From assembly GCF_014645375.1 (NCBI RefSeq), contig NZ_BMLT01000014.1:1-64000 (forward strand): 64,000 nucleotides of DNA, written 5' to 3'. A program made the position numbers and the translations under genes. Of the stretch, positions 56,384 to 63,730 are shown one piece after another. The notes under the pieces are model-generated. The model made no database searches and was not told where the DNA came from. It was given only the letters and a program-made list of their open reading frames with translations. This stretch comes from Marinobacterium nitratireducens. Lineage in GTDB: Bacteria; Pseudomonadota; Gammaproteobacteria; Pseudomonadales; Balneatricaceae. Numbering within the stretch: the first letter of the stretch is position 1; each line of letters opens with the position of its first letter.

Positions 56384-56457
56384 GTAGGATGGGTCAAGCG
56401 ATGCAGCAGCACGGCTTCATCCCTTGCCTCGTCGCCCGGGCATCGTGGACCCATCAT
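56384..56457. repeat. TGGGT-family palindrome
   Basis: GTAGGATGGGTCAAGCGATG and GCATCGTGGACCCATCAT are the arms. Confidence 0.6.
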
Positions 56458-56520
56458 ATCGATCGCCTTTCAGATCGATTGGTATCGGCTGGCAATGTAC
56501 CGCCCCGAAACTCCCCCTTG

Positions 56521-56556
56521 TTGGGTTACGCGGCTTCGCCGCTAGACCCAACCTAC
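56521..56556. repeat. Short TTGGGTTACG hairpin element
   Basis: TTGGGTTACGCGGC-TTC-GCCGCTAGACCCAA forms a compact hairpin; this is the shortest member of the family. Confidence 0.65.
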
Positions 56557-56576
56557 ATATCTTTCCTCAAGACCCA

Positions 56577-56600
56577 TTCGCTCGCGGAGCGAGCTCCTAC
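56577..56600. repeat. Half copy of the TAGGAGC family
   Basis: TTCGCTCGCGGAGCGAGCTCCTAC corresponds to the right half of the element at 19476-19545 read on this strand. Confidence 0.6.
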
Positions 56601-56645
56601 ACGCCTATCGGCCGCCGCCCCTTACGCCTGACGCTTTACGCCTAA

Positions 56646-56673
56646 CCACTCACCACTCACCACTCACCACTCA
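56646..56673. repeat. Four tandem copies of CCACTCA
   Basis: A 7-bp tandem array of 28 bp, read on the other strand as TGAGTGG. It has the same unit length as the GGTGAC arrays elsewhere. Confidence 0.85.
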
Positions 56674-56696
56674 CCACATACTACTGACCATCCAAT

Positions 56697-56732
56697 AAAA
56701 AACCCCGCTGGACCAGGTCCAGCGGGGTTTTT
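56697..56732. terminator. Bidirectional terminator between ilvA and phasin 1
   Basis: CCCCGCTGGACC and GGTCCAGCGGGG make a 12-bp stem flanked by A and T runs. Confidence 0.9.
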
Positions 56733-56749
56733 CAATCAGCATACCGACG

Positions 56750-57055
56750 TTATGCCGTCAGTTTGCTGAGCTCTTCCGTTGCCGCGACACGGGCTTCGGT
56801 AGCAACAGCGGTGAAGGCATCGCCCTGCGACTTGAGCAGTTCGAACAGCGCCTTGCTGGACTCGATGTTGAACGCCATGACCTCATCGGGGGTTGTCAGT
56901 TTCTGGGCTTTTTCGGCTTCACCCTTGAAGAAGTTGGCCAGCTCGTCGCTGGACTTCTTCTGCAGCTCGATCGACTTGTTGATCGTACCCATCTGCAGAT
57001 TCATCAGGGATTCGACCGCTTCGAATGACTTCTTGAAATTCAGACTAGCATTCAT
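56750..57055 (-). CDS. phaP: Phasin family protein 1
   Basis: The 101-residue amphipathic helical protein belongs to the phasin family that coats polyhydroxyalkanoate granules. The N-terminal SFEAVESLMNLQMGTINKSI and C-terminal FELLKSQGDAFTAVATEARV are family-typical. ATG at 57053-57055 follows GGAGG. It has its own promoter with two palindromic operators and its own terminator. It is paralogous to phasin 2 (57359-57673): the same length, and about half the residues match. No PHA synthase is in the window. Confidence 0.9.
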   Translation of the reverse strand: MNASLNFKKSFEAVESLMNLQMGTINKSIELQKKSSDELANFFKGEAEKAQKLTTPDEVMAFNIESSKALFELLKSQGDAFTAVATEARVAATEELSKLTA

Positions 57056-57075
57056 GGTTTCGCTCCTCCTGGTTT

Positions 57076-57090
57076 TTGTGCACTGCACAA
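57076..57090. promoter_or_regulatory. Operator 1 of phasin 1: TTGTGCACTGCACAA
   Basis: A 15-bp palindrome sits between the -10 box and the Shine-Dalgarno. The same word occurs before phasin 2. It is a candidate site for a PhaR-like repressor, whose known sites in other bacteria also contain TGCA-rich dyads. Confidence 0.7.
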
Positions 57091-57097
57091 TAATTTC

Positions 57098-57125
57098 ATT
57101 ATACGTATAGAAAACAATCAGGCAA
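57098..57125 (-). promoter_or_regulatory. Promoter of phasin 1
   Basis: On the minus strand TTGCCT (57120-57125) and TATAAT (57098-57103) are 16 nt apart. Confidence 0.85.
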
Positions 57126-57130
57126 GAAAT

Positions 57131-57145
57131 TTGTGCAATGCACAA
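57131..57145. promoter_or_regulatory. Operator 2 of phasin 1: TTGTGCAATGCACAA
   Basis: A 15-bp palindrome lies 5 nt upstream of the -35 box, so the promoter is bracketed by two sites. Confidence 0.7.
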
Positions 57146-57153
57146 TAACGAGC

Positions 57154-57180
57154 GGTGTGTGGTGTGTGGTGTGTGGTGTG
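57154..57180. repeat. Tandem GGTGTGT heptamers
   Basis: Three full copies and one 6-bp copy lie just upstream of the phasin 1 promoter. Confidence 0.85.
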
Positions 57181-57297
57181 ACCGCCAGGGATGGCGGAAG
57201 TTTGCAGGAGCAAATGCAAGAGGAGGCGTTAGGCAGTTTGAGTTGTGCCTGGATTCATCCGCAAACGCGGACTTGCGTCATTCCGGATCAGGGCCCC

Positions 57298-57337
57298 AAA
57301 AAACAAAACCCCGCAGGACCAGAGGTCCTGCGGGGTT
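57298..57337 (-). terminator. Terminator of phasin 2
   Basis: CCCCGCAGGACC and GGTCCTGCGGGG form a 12-bp stem; on the minus strand it is followed by TTTTGTTTTTT. It resembles the phasin 1 terminator. Confidence 0.9.
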
Positions 57338-57358
57338 CTCAGCTACGGCGACTGTCGA

Positions 57359-57673
57359 TTACTTCTCGACGGTAGTCATCTTGCTGAATTCAGCGGTAGC
57401 CGCTTCACGCGCTTCGGTAGCGATGCTGGTGAAAGCTTCGCCCTGAGCCTTCAGCAGTTCGAACAGAGCCTTGTTGGCTTCGACGTTGAAGTTGATAACG
57501 TCTTCCGGAGACTTCAGCTCGCGAGCCTTCTCGACTTCGCTCTTGAAGAAAGCAGCCAGCTCTTCGCCGGTCTTCTTCTGCTGTTCAACGGATTTGGTGA
57601 TCACAGATACCTGGATGTTCATCAGGGACTGGATGGTTTCGAACGGCTTCTGGAAATCTACTTTATCGATCAT
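57359..57673 (-). CDS. phaP: Phasin family protein 2
   Basis: The 104-residue phasin has the same helical pattern as phasin 1, with KPFETIQSLMNIQVSVITKS and FELLKAQGEAFTSIATEARE. It is expected to cover PHA granules and limit their coalescence. MIDKVDFQK at 57673 follows GGGAG. Expression is probably governed by the two operators around its promoter. The tandem pair suggests duplication that included the promoter. Confidence 0.9.
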   Translation of the reverse strand: MIDKVDFQKPFETIQSLMNIQVSVITKSVEQQKKTGEELAAFFKSEVEKARELKSPEDVINFNVEANKALFELLKAQGEAFTSIATEAREAATAEFSKMTTVEK

Positions 57674-57693
57674 TTTCTCTTTCTCCCAAGTTG

Positions 57694-57708
57694 TTGTGCA
57701 CTGCACAA
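57694..57708. promoter_or_regulatory. Operator 1 of phasin 2: TTGTGCACTGCACAA
   Basis: Identical to the 57076-57090 site and in the same place, between -10 and Shine-Dalgarno. Confidence 0.7.
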
Positions 57709-57717
57709 TTGAGGCCC

Positions 57718-57745
57718 ATTATACGGTTTCGTCAGTCAGGATCAA
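57718..57745 (-). promoter_or_regulatory. Promoter of phasin 2
   Basis: On the minus strand TTGATC (57740-57745) and TATAAT (57718-57723) are 16 nt apart, the same spacing as at phasin 1. Confidence 0.85.
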
Positions 57746-57753
57746 GAGTTCTT

Positions 57754-57768
57754 TTGTGCGCTGCACAA
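57754..57768. promoter_or_regulatory. Operator 2 of phasin 2: TTGTGCGCTGCACAA
   Basis: A near-perfect palindrome lies 8 nt upstream of the -35 box. Confidence 0.65.
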
Positions 57769-57855
57769 AAAAAAAATTCCAGACCCCTTCAGGCCATGAC
57801 CACCGCGATGATGGCAGTCTGCCATTGCGGTTTGATGACCCCCGGGTCCGCAGGC

Positions 57856-58356
57856 TCAGGGGGTTTCGGGAGAATGGGCGAAGCCCTGGCCAAAAAAGGC
57901 CCTGAAGGTGAAAAGCGACAGCGACACTATGCCCCACGCCAGGCCCAGGCAAACACCGGCATCGACGATGCCGCGCCAGGGCTGTTCCAGCTGGTGCACC
58001 AGAAGCACCAGGCAGAGGATTCCCAGCGACAGGCAGATGGTCACGATCTGGCGCCGGCGCTGCGCATGAAAGAATCCCATGCAGAACAGAGGCGCCAGTA
58101 ACAGGCGGACCGGTGTGACGTTTTGCGACAGGTAGCGGATACGCGCCGCCACCCGTGGCGAGAAACCGCACTGAAAGCCACGGTAACCCTCGGCGAAGCC
58201 CATGAAAACCAGGCTGAATGCCAGCGCCGCCCAATGCTGCACCTGCAGCGGCTGACTGAACATCTGCAGACTGATCTGGCTGAGGCGATAGATGGCACTG
58301 CCGAAGATCAGCAGAATACCGGTATAACCCCAAATAGCGGCGATAGAACCCAACAC
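57856..58356 (-). CDS. Hypothetical membrane protein
   Basis: The 166-residue protein has about four hydrophobic segments (around residues 5-22, 41-56, 83-96 and 105-121, with a further one near 132-150). The loop GFAEGYRGFQCGFSPRVAARIRYL is basic and charged. I do not recognise the family or function. It starts 198 nt downstream of the dctM terminator on the same strand and ends before the phasin 2 promoter. Confidence 0.75.
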   Translation of the reverse strand: MLGSIAAIWGYTGILLIFGSAIYRLSQISLQMFSQPLQVQHWAALAFSLVFMGFAEGYRGFQCGFSPRVAARIRYLSQNVTPVRLLLAPLFCMGFFHAQRRRQIVTICLSLGILCLVLLVHQLEQPWRGIVDAGVCLGLAWGIVSLSLFTFRAFFGQGFAHSPETP

Positions 58357-58488
58357 TGTTACGGCTCCGTTTAGGTTGCGATGACGGAAAGGCCGGTATT
58401 ATATCCCGGCGGTGCCTGTCCGGCGACCACCTGTCACCCCGACGGCACGCGGAGGGGTGAGGCGACACCGGCGCTTCGGCAACGCCTG

Positions 58489-58520
58489 AAAAAGCAAAAA
58501 GGCCGCTCGTTGGAGCGGCC
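58489..58520 (-). terminator. Terminator of the dctPQM operon
   Basis: GGCCGCTC-CAAC-GAGCGGCC on the minus strand is followed by TTTTTGCTTTTT, 20 nt after dctM. Confidence 0.9.
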
Positions 58521-58540
58521 CTGGCGTTGCAGAGTTCCCG

Positions 58541-60157
58541 TCAGGGGTTGACCAGTTCCGGTCCCATGATGCTGTACGGCAGCCAGGTCGACAGCGCCGG
58601 TACGTAGGTGACCAGGATCAGGAACACGAAGAGTACCGCCACGAATGGCATGGCGGCTTTCACCACGCGCGCCAGGCTCATTCCGGTGATACCCGAGGTC
58701 ACGAACAGGTTCAGCCCGATCGGTGGCGTGATCATGCCGATCTCCATGTTCACCACCATGATGATGCCCAGGTGGATCGGATCGACACCGAGTTCCATCG
58801 CGATCGGGAACACCACCGGCGCCACTATGACCAGCAGACCGGAGGGTTCCATGAACTGGCCGCCGATCAGCAGCAGGATGTTGACCGCGATCAGGAAGGT
58901 GAACCAGTTGAAGCCGACGCCCAGCATCCACTCGGTGACGACCTGCGGAATGCGCTCGGAGGACAGGGTGTGGGCGAACAGCAGCGCGTTGGCGATGATG
59001 AACATCAGCATCACCGTGGTCTTGGTGCCCTCCAGCATCACCTTGCGGGTCTCGCTGCCGAACAGTGCCGGGAAGAAGGCCCGCGCCACCGCCACCAGGT
59101 TGCGCCGCCAGACCGGCAGCCCCGCCAGCAGACAGCGCAGCATCGACTCGTGCAGGTCGTGACCGCGTTTATAGATATAGAAGAAGGCGATGCCCAGCCC
59201 GATACCCAGCCCCCAGAGCGCCCGCTCGCCGGCGGTTACCGTCTCGCTGTCGGCGGTGGCGAAGAACGACATGATCATCCAGACGAGGAAGAAGGACACG
59301 CCATACACGCTGCCGTTGAAACCGACCCGGGCAACTGCGCCGTCCGATTCCAGCACCCAGGGTGTCTCTTTCAGCGGCCCCATGTCACGGTAGACAAAGA
59401 GCGCGATCAGCATCGAGTAGACCGCCGCCACCACGGCCGCCTCGGTCGGCGTGAAGACGCCGCCGTAGATACCGCCCATGATGATGACGATCAGGAACAG
59501 ACCCCAGCCGGCCTCCTTGCCGCCGCGCACGATGGCGCCGAAGCCCTTCCAGGGTTCTGCCGGCAGGCCCTTGACCCGGGCCACCACGTAGATCGCCAGC
59601 ATCAGCATGCCACCGGCCAGCAGGCCGGGAATGACGCCGGCCAGGAACATGCGGCCGACCGAAACGTTGGTCGATGCCGCATAGACCACCATCACGATGG
59701 ACGGCGGAATCAGGATCCCCAGGGTACCGGCATTGGCGATGATGCCGGAAGCGAACTCCTTGGAGTAACCCACCTGACGCATGCCGGCAATGGCGATAGT
59801 ACCGATCGCGACGACCGTTGCCGGAGACGAGCCGGACAGCGCCGCGAACATCATGCAGGCCAGCACCGATGCCATCGCCAGGCCGCCGCGGAAGTGCCCG
59901 ACGCTGGCGATGGCGAAGTTGATCAGCCGCTTGGCCACGCCTCCGGTGGACATAAAGGCCGAGGCCAGAATGAAGAACGGGATCGCCAGCAGCGTATAGT
60001 GCTGACCGGCACCGAACAACGAGATCGCCACCGACGACAGCGAGTCGTGGGAAAAGAAGGTAATGAACAGGATGGACGACAGCCCCAGTGCGATACCCAC
60101 CGGCAGGCCGATGAACAGCAGGCCCAGGACCATCGCGAACAATATGAGTGCTTCCAC
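58541..60157 (-). CDS. dctM: TRAP transporter large permease DctM
   Basis: The 538-residue membrane protein is the main channel subunit of a TRAP transporter. FAALSGSSPATVVAIGTIAI and GILIPPSIVMVVYA are family hallmarks. It is about 110 residues longer than common DctM (about 427): residues 262-372 form an insertion with two added hydrophobic segments (around 285-300 and 313-329). It starts with GTG and GGAGAG is at good spacing. It is 17 nt after dctQ. Confidence 0.93.
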   Translation of the reverse strand: MEALILFAMVLGLLFIGLPVGIALGLSSILFITFFSHDSLSSVAISLFGAGQHYTLLAIPFFILASAFMSTGGVAKRLINFAIASVGHFRGGLAMASVLACMMFAALSGSSPATVVAIGTIAIAGMRQVGYSKEFASGIIANAGTLGILIPPSIVMVVYAASTNVSVGRMFLAGVIPGLLAGGMLMLAIYVVARVKGLPAEPWKGFGAIVRGGKEAGWGLFLIVIIMGGIYGGVFTPTEAAVVAAVYSMLIALFVYRDMGPLKETPWVLESDGAVARVGFNGSVYGVSFFLVWMIMSFFATADSETVTAGERALWGLGIGLGIAFFYIYKRGHDLHESMLRCLLAGLPVWRRNLVAVARAFFPALFGSETRKVMLEGTKTTVMLMFIIANALLFAHTLSSERIPQVVTEWMLGVGFNWFTFLIAVNILLLIGGQFMEPSGLLVIVAPVVFPIAMELGVDPIHLGIIMVVNMEIGMITPPIGLNLFVTSGITGMSLARVVKAAMPFVAVLFVFLILVTYVPALSTWLPYSIMGPELVNP

Positions 60158-60174
60158 AGCAGTGCTCTCCGCTT

Positions 60175-60864
60175 TCAGTCCTTGAGGACGTTGAGGTTTT
60201 CGTCGACGAGATCCTTGGCCTCATGACCACTGATCAGCATCGGCCGTTCGTCGCGCCAGATATCGATGAATGCCTGCAGCGAGCGGTAGATCAGCAGTGC
60301 CAGGCTGATCGGCAGGATCACCAGCACCAGCCAGCGGTGCACCCGCGGCTGCAAGCCAAACGCTTCCTGCAGGAACTCGGGATAGCGCAGCTCCTCGGAA
60401 CCGATGCCAATCTTGTACATCTTCGCCCAGTACTCGATGGCGCCACCCTTGACGTCGACGCCGAGCATCGCCAGCCAGGCCGAGTCGATCAGAATCAGGC
60501 CGTACATCAGCGTGGCGAAGGCACCGAACAGCGACAGCGCCTTGCAGACGCGGTGCGGCACCGCGTTGAGCACGATATCGACACCGAGGTGGATCCCGGT
60601 CTTGATGCCGTAACTCATGCCCAGCAGGATCAGCCAGGAAAAGGCCACGGTGTTGAACTCCAGCGCCGCGGACCAGCCGGTATTGAAGCCGTAACGCGCG
60701 ATGACCTGACCGAAGGACACCAGCATGATGGCGCTGATGACCAGCACCAGCAGGTTTTCCTCGGCCTTTTCCATCGCGCGCGGAAACAGTTTTTCCAGGA
60801 TCCAGAGAATCCCGATGAAGACCAGTAGATAAATATGCGGCCAGTAGTTCATGGCAACCACCAT
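60175..60864 (-). CDS. dctQ: TRAP transporter small permease DctQ
   Basis: The 229-residue membrane protein has four main hydrophobic segments; FSWLILLGMSYGIKTGIHLGVD is characteristic of DctQ. It is longer than common members because of a hydrophilic loop (around residues 125-175). The start is uncertain: GTG at 60876, ATG at 60864 or ATG at 60852; the second fits AGGTG at 9 nt. Confidence 0.88.
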   Translation of the reverse strand: MVVAMNYWPHIYLLVFIGILWILEKLFPRAMEKAEENLLVLVISAIMLVSFGQVIARYGFNTGWSAALEFNTVAFSWLILLGMSYGIKTGIHLGVDIVLNAVPHRVCKALSLFGAFATLMYGLILIDSAWLAMLGVDVKGGAIEYWAKMYKIGIGSEELRYPEFLQEAFGLQPRVHRWLVLVILPISLALLIYRSLQAFIDIWRDERPMLISGHEAKDLVDENLNVLKD

Positions 60865-60894
60865 TGCGGACCGCACCTGTGGGTCCGCACCTTA

Positions 60895-60981
60895 GAATCG
60901 AAACAGGGATGGTGCACCGGCCCGTCCCTGATTCGATCCGGGGAGCGGGCCGGCGCTGGACGAGCCCGGAGTGCTCCGGGC
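60895..60981 (-). promoter_or_regulatory. Two stem-loops between dctP and dctQ
   Basis: GCCCGGAG-CA-CTCCGGGC (60964-60981) and a longer stem with arms ATCGAATCAGGGACGG / CCATCCCTGTTTCGAT (60895-60937) follow dctP. They may protect dctP mRNA or lower dctQM expression, as binding protein is needed in excess. Confidence 0.65.
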
Positions 60982-60990
60982 AAGACGGGA

Positions 60991-61986
60991 TCAGGCGCCG
61001 GCGGCGGCCTGGATCAGGTCAGAGCCGATCTCGTTCTCGAACTGCTCCCAGACCGGTTTCATGGCATCGACCCACTTCTGGCGCTGTTCGTCGCTCAGGG
61101 TATTGATCTTGCCGCCGGCATCGAGAATGTTCTGGCGGTTTTTCGCCTCTGCAACTTTGACCGCCTCGTTGGCTTCCTGGGTCACTTCGTCGGCGATCTG
61201 CATGAGCTTCTCACGCACTTCCGGATCCAGGCCTTCCAGGAACTCGGTGGAGGTCATGAACAGGTAGGCCAGCAGCTGGTGGTTGGTTTCGGTGATGCTG
61301 TCCTGCACCTCGAAGAACTTCTGGGTGTAGATGTTGGACCAGGTGTTTTCCTGACCATCGACAACGCCGGTCTGCAGCGCGCCGTACACCTCGGCGAACG
61401 CCATCGGCTGCGGCGATGCGCCCATCGCCTCGATCATCGCCTTGGCGACGTCGGAGGTCTGCACGCGGAACTTGAGACCGTTGGCGTCCGCCGGCTCGAT
61501 CAGCGGCTTGTTGGCGGAGAAATACTTCATCCCGGACATCCAGTACCCCAGGCCGACAAAACCGACGTCTTGCATCTCGTGCAGCAGGCCCTTGCCCGCG
61601 TCGGTCTGGGTGAAGCGGATGGCAGCATCCATATCCTTGAAAACGAACGGCAGGTCGAAAACGCCGTACTTGGGCGTGTAGGAACCGAACTTCGACAGCG
61701 ACGGCGCCAGGAACTGAACGTCGCCCAGCAGCAGCGCTTCGAGCTCCTTGCTGTCACCGAACAGGGTCGAGTTCGGGTAGACCTCGACGCAGAGCTTACC
61801 GTCCAGCTCATTGTTGACACGCTCGGCGAAGCGTTCGGCCGCGACAACCTTCGGATGGGTGGTGCCGCCGGTCACGTGACTGAACTTCGCCACGGTCTCG
61901 CCGCTGTCGCAGCCGGGGCCGGCGTAGGCGCCCGCAGCGGACAGGGACAGCGCCAGAGCAGAGAGGGTCAGGGTGAGCTTTTTCAT
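60991..61986 (-). CDS. dctP: TRAP transporter solute-binding protein DctP
   Basis: The 331-residue periplasmic protein has a signal peptide (MKKLTLTLSALALSLSAAGA). KFRVQTSD carries the conserved Arg that binds a carboxylate, and VDGQENTWSNIY is the family C-terminal pocket motif. Two cysteines (CDSGE near 26 and LCVEV near 66) may form a disulfide. With DctB/DctD alongside, C4-dicarboxylates (malate, fumarate, succinate) are the likely ligands. It is expressed from the sigma-54 promoter at 62050-62065. Confidence 0.93.
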   Translation of the reverse strand: MKKLTLTLSALALSLSAAGAYAGPGCDSGETVAKFSHVTGGTTHPKVVAAERFAERVNNELDGKLCVEVYPNSTLFGDSKELEALLLGDVQFLAPSLSKFGSYTPKYGVFDLPFVFKDMDAAIRFTQTDAGKGLLHEMQDVGFVGLGYWMSGMKYFSANKPLIEPADANGLKFRVQTSDVAKAMIEAMGASPQPMAFAEVYGALQTGVVDGQENTWSNIYTQKFFEVQDSITETNHQLLAYLFMTSTEFLEGLDPEVREKLMQIADEVTQEANEAVKVAEAKNRQNILDAGGKINTLSDEQRQKWVDAMKPVWEQFENEIGSDLIQAAAGA

Positions 61987-62049
61987 GGTGTTGTATCTCC
62001 AGGTTTTTTGTTATGTGCTGCAGAGCAGCCGGTACCTGGAACTCTTTAA

Positions 62050-62065
62050 AGCACGCACTGTGCCA
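62050..62065 (-). promoter_or_regulatory. Sigma-54 promoter of dctPQM
   Basis: On the minus strand TGGCACAGTGCGTGCT matches the -24/-12 consensus (TGGCAC at -24, GC at -12 with correct spacing), about 64 nt before the dctP ATG. It fits control by the sigma-54 activator DctD encoded upstream. Confidence 0.8.
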
Positions 62066-62152
62066 ACACCGGCAAAAACCGCCATAAGCCCCGTATTCCG
62101 GGGCGATAAACGCAGCTTATGCAGCCGTCCCGGGCGCCTGGGCGACGTAAGT

Positions 62153-62200
62153 GGCGGATATTCCCCCATGCCAACAGTGCCAAATGGGTGGAAATCCGCC
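62153..62200. promoter_or_regulatory. Inverted repeat upstream of the dctP promoter, candidate DctD site
   Basis: Arms GGCGGATATTCCCCCAT and ATGGGTGGAAATCCGCC (14 of 17 paired) lie about 90 to 150 nt upstream of the sigma-54 promoter, where activator sites for DctD-type proteins are usual. Confidence 0.5.
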
Positions 62201-62222
62201 AATGCGGGTGTGGCGGTGAGTG

Positions 62223-62275
62223 GTAGGGTGCCGCTGAGCCCGCGAACCGCACCGGACACGGTGCGGTTCACGAAT
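62223..62275. repeat. GTAGGGTG-type palindromic repeat, copy 3 (truncated)
   Basis: GTAGGGTGCCGCTGAGCC and GAACCGCACCG...CGGTGCGGTTCAC match copy 1 closely, but the outer right arm is missing. Confidence 0.7.
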
Positions 62276-62290
62276 GGACCGCGCCAACGT

Positions 62291-62342
62291 TGTTCGCGGC
62301 GAGGCGGCGCCAATGCTGTTCGCGGCGGGGCGCCGCTCCTAC
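62291..62342. repeat. TAGGAGC-family repeat ending in the dctD stop codon
   Basis: GTTCGCGGCGAGGCGGCGCC and GCGGGGCGCCGCTCCTAC; its right edge contains the TAG stop of dctD on the minus strand (62339-62341). Confidence 0.7.
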
Positions 62343-63715
62343 TTGTAGTCGGCCTTGTCGAGACCGTATTTGCGCATTTTGTCGTACAGCGTCTTGCGCG
62401 GCAGGCCGAGGTAGTCGAGGGTGTCGCGGATCGAACCGCCGGTGCGCGACAGCGCCGCCTGAATAAGGGTTTTCTCGAACCGCTCCACCTGTTCCGGCAG
62501 CGAGGGCGCGACCTGCTCGGGACCGTCGGTGATCAGACGGTTATCGAAGTCGAAGGTACAGGCTTCCCCTAGCAGTACGTAGCGCTCGGCAAGGTTGCGC
62601 AGCTCCCGCACGTTGCCCGGCCAGTCGTGCAGCATCAGGCTGTGGATCCGTTCGGCCGAGAGCGGCGGCATCTCGCGGTTGTACTGCGCCGAGGCCACCA
62701 GTGCGAAATGCTGGAACAGTAGCGGGATATCCTCGGGCCGCTCGCGCAGCGGCGGGATATCCAGGCGCACGACGTTGAGGCGATAGTACAGATCCTCGCG
62801 AAACAGGCCCCGCGCGGCCTGCTCCCTGAGGTCGGCCTTGGTCGCCGCAATCACCCGCAGGTCCAGCGGTATTGTCTGGTTGGAACCGAGCCGCTCGATG
62901 GCACGCTCCTCGAGCACCCGCAGCAGCTTGATCTGCAGCGCCATCGGCATGCTTTCGATCTCGTCGAGAAACAGGGTGCCGCCGTTGGCGTGCTCGAACT
63001 TGCCGATCCGGCGGGCCTTGGCGTCGGTGAAGGCGCCTTTCTCGTGACCGAACAGTTCAGACTCGATCAGGTTTTCCGGCACGGCGCCGCAATTGATGGC
63101 AACGAAGTTGCGGTCACGGCGCACGCTGTGTTCGTGGATATAGCGCGCCATCAGGTCTTTGCCGGAACCGGTTTCCGCCTGGATCAGGATATCCGCCGGC
63201 GCATCGGCGATGCTGTGCACCAGGCGCCGCAGCTGCCGGATCGACGGTGTGTTGCCAAGCAGTCGCGGGCCCGGAGCGCTCTGCGCCTCCAGCTCGGCCT
63301 TGAGGCGGCGGTTCTCGATGGTCAGCGCGCGTTTGTCCATCGCCCGGCGCACCGTCTCGAGCAGCACCTCGGTGGCGAAGGGCTTTTCGATAAAGTCGTA
63401 GGCACCGTCACGCATCGCCTGCACCGCCATCGAAATGTCGCCGTGGCCGGTGATCAGGATCAGCGGCAGGTCGGGGTCGATCGCGTGCACCCGCTCCAGC
63501 AACGCGAGGCCATCGAGGCCGGGCATATTGATGTCGGAGACGAGAACGCCGTTCCAGTCGTCGCTGATCAGCTCGGGCACCGTCTCGGCGCGCTCCAGCG
63601 TCGTGACGTCGTATCCGGCCAGCTCCAGCGACTGGCCCGCGGCCAGGCGAATGTGTTTCTCGTCATCGACCAGAATGATCGGCCGCGGCGCGTCCGCTTG
63701 GGGTTTATCGGTCAC
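62339..63715 (-). CDS. dctD: Sigma-54 response regulator DctD
   Basis: The 458-residue regulator activates dct transport genes with sigma-54. Its receiver has Asp61 ([10 protein letters not shown]) and DDE at 17-19. The AAA+ domain has Walker A AETGSGKD (180-187), Walker [10 protein letters not shown] (245-253), and GAFTDA at 227-232 where the family normally has GAFTGA, the loop that contacts sigma-54. The C-terminal helix-turn-helix ([20 protein letters not shown]) is complete. It overlaps or abuts dctB upstream: dctB stops 15 nt before its start. The TAG stop lies in a repeat. Confidence 0.94.
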   Translation of the reverse strand: MTDKPQADAPRPIILVDDEKHIRLAAGQSLELAGYDVTTLERAETVPELISDDWNGVLVSDINMPGLDGLALLERVHAIDPDLPLILITGHGDISMAVQAMRDGAYDFIEKPFATEVLLETVRRAMDKRALTIENRRLKAELEAQSAPGPRLLGNTPSIRQLRRLVHSIADAPADILIQAETGSGKDLMARYIHEHSVRRDRNFVAINCGAVPENLIESELFGHEKGAFTDAKARRIGKFEHANGGTLFLDEIESMPMALQIKLLRVLEERAIERLGSNQTIPLDLRVIAATKADLREQAARGLFREDLYYRLNVVRLDIPPLRERPEDIPLLFQHFALVASAQYNREMPPLSAERIHSLMLHDWPGNVRELRNLAERYVLLGEACTFDFDNRLITDGPEQVAPSLPEQVERFEKTLIQAALSRTGGSIRDTLDYLGLPRKTLYDKMRKYGLDKADYK

Positions 63716-63730
63716 TGTATGGCTTCCGCA

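Larger units (their letters stand above)
56346..56749. other. Repeat cluster between ilvA and phasin 1, no gene seen
   Basis: The gap holds a GGATGGGT palindrome (56384-56457), a GTTGGGTTACG hairpin element (56521-56556, arms TTGGGTT-GC...GC-ACCCAA), half of a TAGGAGC element (56577-56600), four copies of the heptamer CCACTCA (56646-56673) and the terminator at 56697-56732. Confidence 0.7.
61987..62338. other. dctP regulatory and repeat region, no gene seen
   Basis: The 352-nt gap holds the sigma-54 promoter, a CCCCG/CGGGG dyad near 62085-62105, a 17-bp-arm inverted repeat (62153-62200), a truncated GTAGGGTG element (62223-62275) and a TAGGAGC element (62291-62342). Confidence 0.65.
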
